From Methanoregula boonei 6A8 (lineage in GTDB: Archaea; Halobacteriota; Methanomicrobia; Methanomicrobiales; Methanospirillaceae): 64,000 nucleotides of DNA. Under the pieces are notes generated by a model. That model made no database searches, was not told the DNA's origin, and was given only the letters and a program-made list of their open reading frames with translations. Numbering within the stretch: position 1 is the stretch's first letter; each line of letters starts with the position of its first letter. Both the position numbers and the translations under genes were made by a program. The DNA is taken from positions 992,001 to 1,056,000 of the forward strand of contig NC_009712.1 in assembly GCF_000017625.1 (NCBI RefSeq), in the 5' to 3' direction. This document shows, piece after piece, positions 60,570 to 64,000 of this stretch.

Positions 60570-61772
60570 ATGAAAAGAAATATCCAGATCGAAGCGTTGA
60601 ATCAGATTCCCCTTGAAAAGCAGCGGATTGAACTTGTTGAACGCAAGTGCCTCGGCCACCCCGACAGTATTGCCGATGGAATAGCTGAGTCGATCTCCCA
60701 GGCGCTCTGCCGGGAGTACCTCAAGGAGTTCGGGGCCGTCCTCCACCACAACACCGACCAGGGTGAGGTTGTTGCCGGGGAATCGTGCCCGAAGTTCGGC
60801 GGGGGGAAGATGATCCGCCCGATCTACGTGCTTATCGACGGCCGGGCCACCAAGCAGTTCAACGGCGTCACCATCCCCACCGATACGGTTGCAGTCGAAG
60901 CTGCACACGAGTACCTGCATAAGATCCTTCCTGAACTCAACCTGCAGCGCGATGTTATGATCGACAGCCGGCTCGGGACAGGTTCTACCGATCTGCGGGA
61001 TGTCTTCAAGCCCCGCCAGGGAAAAGTCCCGCGCTCCAACGATACCTCGTTTGGTGTCGGGCATGCACCGTTCTCCGATGTAGAGACCATTATCCGGAAT
61101 ACGTCCGAGTATATCGATACCAAACTCCGCAAGAAATACCCGGCCATCGGCCAGGACATTAAGATCATGGGCCTGCGGGACGGGAACACGATTACGCTGA
61201 CCGTTGCCTGCGCTATTGTCGACCGGTACTGTGCGGACATCAGGGAGTACCAGGAATACATGGGCCTCCTGACCGAAGAGATCGGTAAAGTGGCAAAGAA
61301 GAGCACCAAGCGCAAGGTTGTCGTAAATCTCAACACCGCAGACGATATCAAGAGTAAGAGCGTGTTCCTGACCGTCACTGGCACATCGGCCGAGATGGGA
61401 GATGACGGCTCGGTAGGTCGGGGTAACCGCTGCAACGGGCTTATCACCCCTAACCGTCCGATGAGCATGGAGGCGACAAGCGGCAAGAACCCGATCAACC
61501 ATATCGGGAAGATCTACAACCTCCTCTCAACACAGATTGCACAGGAATCGATCAAAAAGGTCGACGGTATCGAGGAGATGTACGTCCGCCTGCTCTCCCA
61601 GATCGGAAAACCAATCGACCAGCCACTTGTTGCAAGTGTCCAAGTGCTGCCAAGAAAAGGTGTCACCCTCCAGGAGATCAACGGCGAGATCCAAGCGATC
61701 GTTGACGACAATCTTGCCAATGTTACCAGCATCACGGAGAAGGTAATCCGTGGCGAACTCAAGACCTTCTAA
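60570..61772 (+). CDS. S-adenosylmethionine synthetase, archaeal type
   Basis: The 400-residue enzyme makes S-adenosylmethionine from ATP and methionine and belongs to the archaeal family (COG1812), which differs strongly from bacterial MetK. Typical stretches are ERKCLGHPDSIADGIAES near the N-terminus, HHNTDQGEVVAGESCPKFGGG, IDSRLGTGSTDLRDVF, VGHAPFSDVE and GTSAEMGDDGSVGRGNRCNG. The ATG at 60570 follows GAGGA; the frame extends seven codons upstream. The start of hisG lies about 65 bases downstream, and the product feeds the methylation and cofactor pathways of the methanogen. Confidence 0.95.
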   Translation: MKRNIQIEALNQIPLEKQRIELVERKCLGHPDSIADGIAESISQALCREYLKEFGAVLHHNTDQGEVVAGESCPKFGGGKMIRPIYVLIDGRATKQFNGVTIPTDTVAVEAAHEYLHKILPELNLQRDVMIDSRLGTGSTDLRDVFKPRQGKVPRSNDTSFGVGHAPFSDVETIIRNTSEYIDTKLRKKYPAIGQDIKIMGLRDGNTITLTVACAIVDRYCADIREYQEYMGLLTEEIGKVAKKSTKRKVVVNLNTADDIKSKSVFLTVTGTSAEMGDDGSVGRGNRCNGLITPNRPMSMEATSGKNPINHIGKIYNLLSTQIAQESIKKVDGIEEMYVRLLSQIGKPIDQPLVASVQVLPRKGVTLQEINGEIQAIVDDNLANVTSITEKVIRGELKTF

Positions 61773-61836
61773 AACCAGGAAAGGCAAAATACCCAATCCT
61801 GCCCCGGCGGCGGGAAACGCCTCTTCTTTTTCAGGT

Positions 61837-62694
61837 ATGATCCGGCTTGCCATCCCGAACAAGGGACGGATTGCAGCCCCGATCATGGAACTCATGGAGA
61901 AAAGCGGGCTCCATCTTACCGAAGGTTCCGAGCGCCGGCTGATTGCCCGCACGCTCGACCCTCATGTGGAAGTTCTCTTTGCCCGGCCCATCGATATCCC
62001 CGAGTACGTAGCCACAGGTGCGGCGGACCTGGGTATTACCGGTCACGATATGGTTGTCGAGCGGGAGTCCGATGTGGAAGAGATTCTCGATCTTCAGATA
62101 GGAAAGGCAAAGCTCGTGCTTGCGGTCCGCGAGGAGTCGGATATTGCATCCGCAGGCGACCTCAAAGGCGCAAAAATTGCAACTGAGTTCCCGACCATCA
62201 CCCGGCAGTACTTTGCAAAACACCACGTGCCGGTCACGATTGTCCTTGTCGGTGGTGCCTGCGAAGCAACGCCTCACCTTGGGATTGCCGATGCAATTGT
62301 GGATCTCTCCAGCTCGGGGACCACCTTAAAGACCAACCACCTCCGGGTGCTCGACGAGGTACTTACCACGTCTACGCACCTTATTGCCAACCGCGCCTCG
62401 CTTGCGGCCAAACGGGAAAAGATCGATGAGATCCATCTTGCCCTCGAGAGCGTGGTGCGGGCACGGGGGCAGTGCTACCTGATGATGAACGTGAAACGCG
62501 CGGCGCTTGAAAAGGTAAAAGGAGTCCTCCCCGGGCTCTCTGGCCCGACGGTCATGGATGTGGCCTCGACCGAGGACATGGTCGCGGTCCATGCCGTGGT
62601 AAATGAAGAACGGGTGTATGCACTGATCAACTCCCTGAAGCGGGCGGGGGCACGTGACATCCTGGTCCTGTCCATAGAAAGGATGATCCGCTGA
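61837..62694 (+). CDS. hisG: ATP phosphoribosyltransferase (long form)
   Basis: The 285-residue enzyme catalyses the first histidine-pathway step, joining ATP and phosphoribosyl pyrophosphate. The start [20 protein letters not shown], then [50 protein letters not shown] and the C-terminal regulatory ACT-like domain (about 210-285, ending [16 protein letters not shown]) mark the long, feedback-inhibited form that needs no HisZ. The frame extends 29 codons upstream to a GTG inside the SAM synthetase gene, but the family begins at [10 protein letters not shown], so I use 61837. hisA follows after seven bases. Confidence 0.95.
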   Translation: MIRLAIPNKGRIAAPIMELMEKSGLHLTEGSERRLIARTLDPHVEVLFARPIDIPEYVATGAADLGITGHDMVVERESDVEEILDLQIGKAKLVLAVREESDIASAGDLKGAKIATEFPTITRQYFAKHHVPVTIVLVGGACEATPHLGIADAIVDLSSSGTTLKTNHLRVLDEVLTTSTHLIANRASLAAKREKIDEIHLALESVVRARGQCYLMMNVKRAALEKVKGVLPGLSGPTVMDVASTEDMVAVHAVVNEERVYALINSLKRAGARDILVLSIERMIR

Positions 62695-62701
62695 TTGTGC
62701 C

Positions 62702-63412
62702 ATGAGAATCTTTCCTGCTGTGGATATCCTTGGGGGAAGGTGCGTCCAGCTTGTGCAGGGAAAGCGGGAGAGTGCCACCGCGTATGGTGATCCCCTTACC
62801 TGCGCACGGCGCTGGATCGATGCCGGGGCCGATGCCCTGCATGTGGTCAATCTTGATGGCGCATTTGGGGATTCTGCAAAGAACGCAGATCTGATCCGCG
62901 GACTGGTAAAAGAGACCGGTATTGAGATCGAACTCGGAGGCGGGATCCGCTCGGTAGAAGATGCCGCCCGCTGGCTGGATACCGGGGCATCAAGGATTAT
63001 TCTCTCGACTTTCGCGATTAAGGAGCCCGAAAGCATCCGTACCCTCTCGCAGGAATTCGGGAGCGACCGGGTGATGGCTGGCGTGGATGCGAAGGGCGGT
63101 CAGGTTGCGATCCATGGCTGGCAGGAGACCGCAGGAGACTATATCGGGTGGGCACAACGGTTCGAACAGCTCGGCGCCGGTTTCCTCCTGTACACGAACG
63201 TCGATGTCGAAGGGCTCCAGGGCGGGATCGCTGCCGGGCCGGTCCGCCGGCTTATCGGGAATGTCAGGATCCCGGTGGTCGTTGCCGGTGGGGTATCGGC
63301 GCGTGCGGATGTGGCACTCTTAAAAGAGTCCGGGGCCTACGGCGCAGTGCTCGGGTCGGCGCTGTACAGCGGAAAGATTAACCTTTCAGAGGCTCTAGAG
63401 GAATCTCGATGA
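62702..63412 (+). CDS. hisA: phosphoribosylformimino-5-aminoimidazole carboxamide ribotide isomerase
   Basis: The 236-residue TIM barrel opens with [19 protein letters not shown] (the catalytic Asp is in the first strand), includes the phosphate-binding [24 protein letters not shown], the second catalytic Asp region [18 protein letters not shown], and the late [12 protein letters not shown] and [13 protein letters not shown]. It opens the sugar of ProFAR to PRFAR in histidine synthesis. It starts seven bases after hisG and overlaps hisB by four bases (ATGA). Confidence 0.95.
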
Positions 63413-63987
63413 ACGTTTCGCTTGCGCGGGAGACAAAAGAGACAAAAATTGCGCTCACCTTTGACCCCGAAGGGACAGGGAAGGTCGCGGTGGAGACCGG
63501 CATCCCGTTCTTCGACCACATGCTCACCGGTATGGCCCGGCACGGGGGATTTGATCTCACCTGCACAGTCACGGGGGATCTTGGTGTTGACAGCCACCAC
63601 ACGATCGAGGATACCGGCATTGTCCTTGGCGATGCGATAAAAGCGGCAATCGGTGAGGGGAGAGGGATCCGCAGGTTTGCCCATGCGATAATCCCGATGG
63701 ACGAATCCCTTGCACAGGTGGCCCTCGACTGCGGCGGGCGGGGCTATCTTGTCTATACCGGCACATTCGGGGCCCGGACGCTCGGGAACATTCCTCCCGA
63801 CCTCTTCGAGCATTTCTTTTATACGCTCTGCATCCATGCGGGCATTACGGCCCATATCCGGTTTACCGGCAGGAACGACCACCACCAGTGCGAGGCAATG
63901 TTCAAGGCATTCGGGATTGCCCTTGGCGAGGCACTGGCAAAGAGCGGGAAAACAAAAGAGATCCCAAGTACGAAAGGGACATTCTGA
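63409..63987 (+). CDS. hisB: imidazoleglycerol-phosphate dehydratase
   Basis: The 192-residue enzyme removes water from imidazoleglycerol phosphate in histidine synthesis. Two pseudo-repeats with metal-binding motifs are visible: [33 protein letters not shown], then [17 protein letters not shown] and [23 protein letters not shown], the last His-His-x-x-Glu being a manganese site. RSxV-type linkers are short, as in other archaeal HisB. It is the last complete gene in the window and overlaps hisA by four bases. Confidence 0.96.
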
Positions 63988-64000
63988 AGACCATTGGGAT

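Noticed and set aside
61750-61836. 29-codon N-terminal extension of hisG
   Set aside because: It overlaps the SAM synthetase gene and is unlike any HisG N-terminus; the enzyme begins at [10 protein letters not shown].

Overview
The window looks like chromosomal DNA of a hydrogenotrophic methanogen of the order Methanomicrobiales; the gene style reminds me of Methanoregula, but that is an impression and not a search result. The pointers are an archaeal-type S-adenosylmethionine synthetase, Sep-tRNA:Cys-tRNA synthase (the methanogen route to Cys-tRNA), a DUF2150 protein, an MtrH-like pterin methyltransferase, HTH-PAS regulators, many COG1361 surface proteins, TATA-box promoters and frequent ATGA gene overlaps. 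No rRNA, tRNA or CRISPR array was seen.

Layout. 1-10.5 kb: a truncated membrane gene, an ArsR-like membrane regulator, a rhomboid protease, a YecD-like hydrolase, an MFS exporter, a CBS/DRTGG manganese pyrophosphatase, and a PadR-controlled ABC-2 exporter with a palindromic operator. 11-15.7 kb: a four-gene operon (COG1361 protein, LolD-like ATPase, MacB-like permease, a receiver with Glu at the phosphosite) divergent from a TrmB-type regulator. 16-17 kb: a membrane histidine-kinase-like protein without the phosphoacceptor His.

18.1-26.2 kb is a defence island: HsdR-HsdM-HsdS overlapped by a fourth, AT-rich gene with a PD-(D/E)XK-like motif, then a convergent HicB-like/HicA-like pair. Members of a dispersed intergenic repeat family lie on both sides (17.4 and 26.7 kb, with another copy at 10.6 kb). 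At 29.2-31.1 kb is an AbiE-like pair whose antitoxin-like protein carries a nuclease-like N-terminus, behind a cluster of TATCAC palindromes. A RelBE-type pair is at 36.2-36.7 kb.

31.1-35.9 kb is the most interesting metabolic locus: an operon encoding an MtrH-like methyltransferase, a RACE-type corrinoid activator, a corrinoid protein and a UroD-family methyltransferase. This is the same four-part set as the Mto methoxy-demethylation system of Methermicoccus, here in what should be a CO2-reducing methanogen. Next come an ornithine/lysine decarboxylase plus homospermidine synthase operon (polyamines), a GT87-like membrane protein, and SepCysS preceded by a small overlapping helical protein.

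42.7-64 kb: two tandem two-domain PPK2 proteins; DUF2150 and DUF5814-like genes; a DJ-1/PfpI protein; a divergent MscS-type membrane protein and HTH-PAS regulator; an HAE3/MmpL-type RND exporter embedded among three COG1361 proteins; two zinc-ribbon proteins of unknown role; and a run of SAM synthetase, hisG, hisA and hisB. COG1361 proteins accompany exporters at two separate loci (MacB-type and RND-type), suggesting that they serve as cell-surface partners for export.
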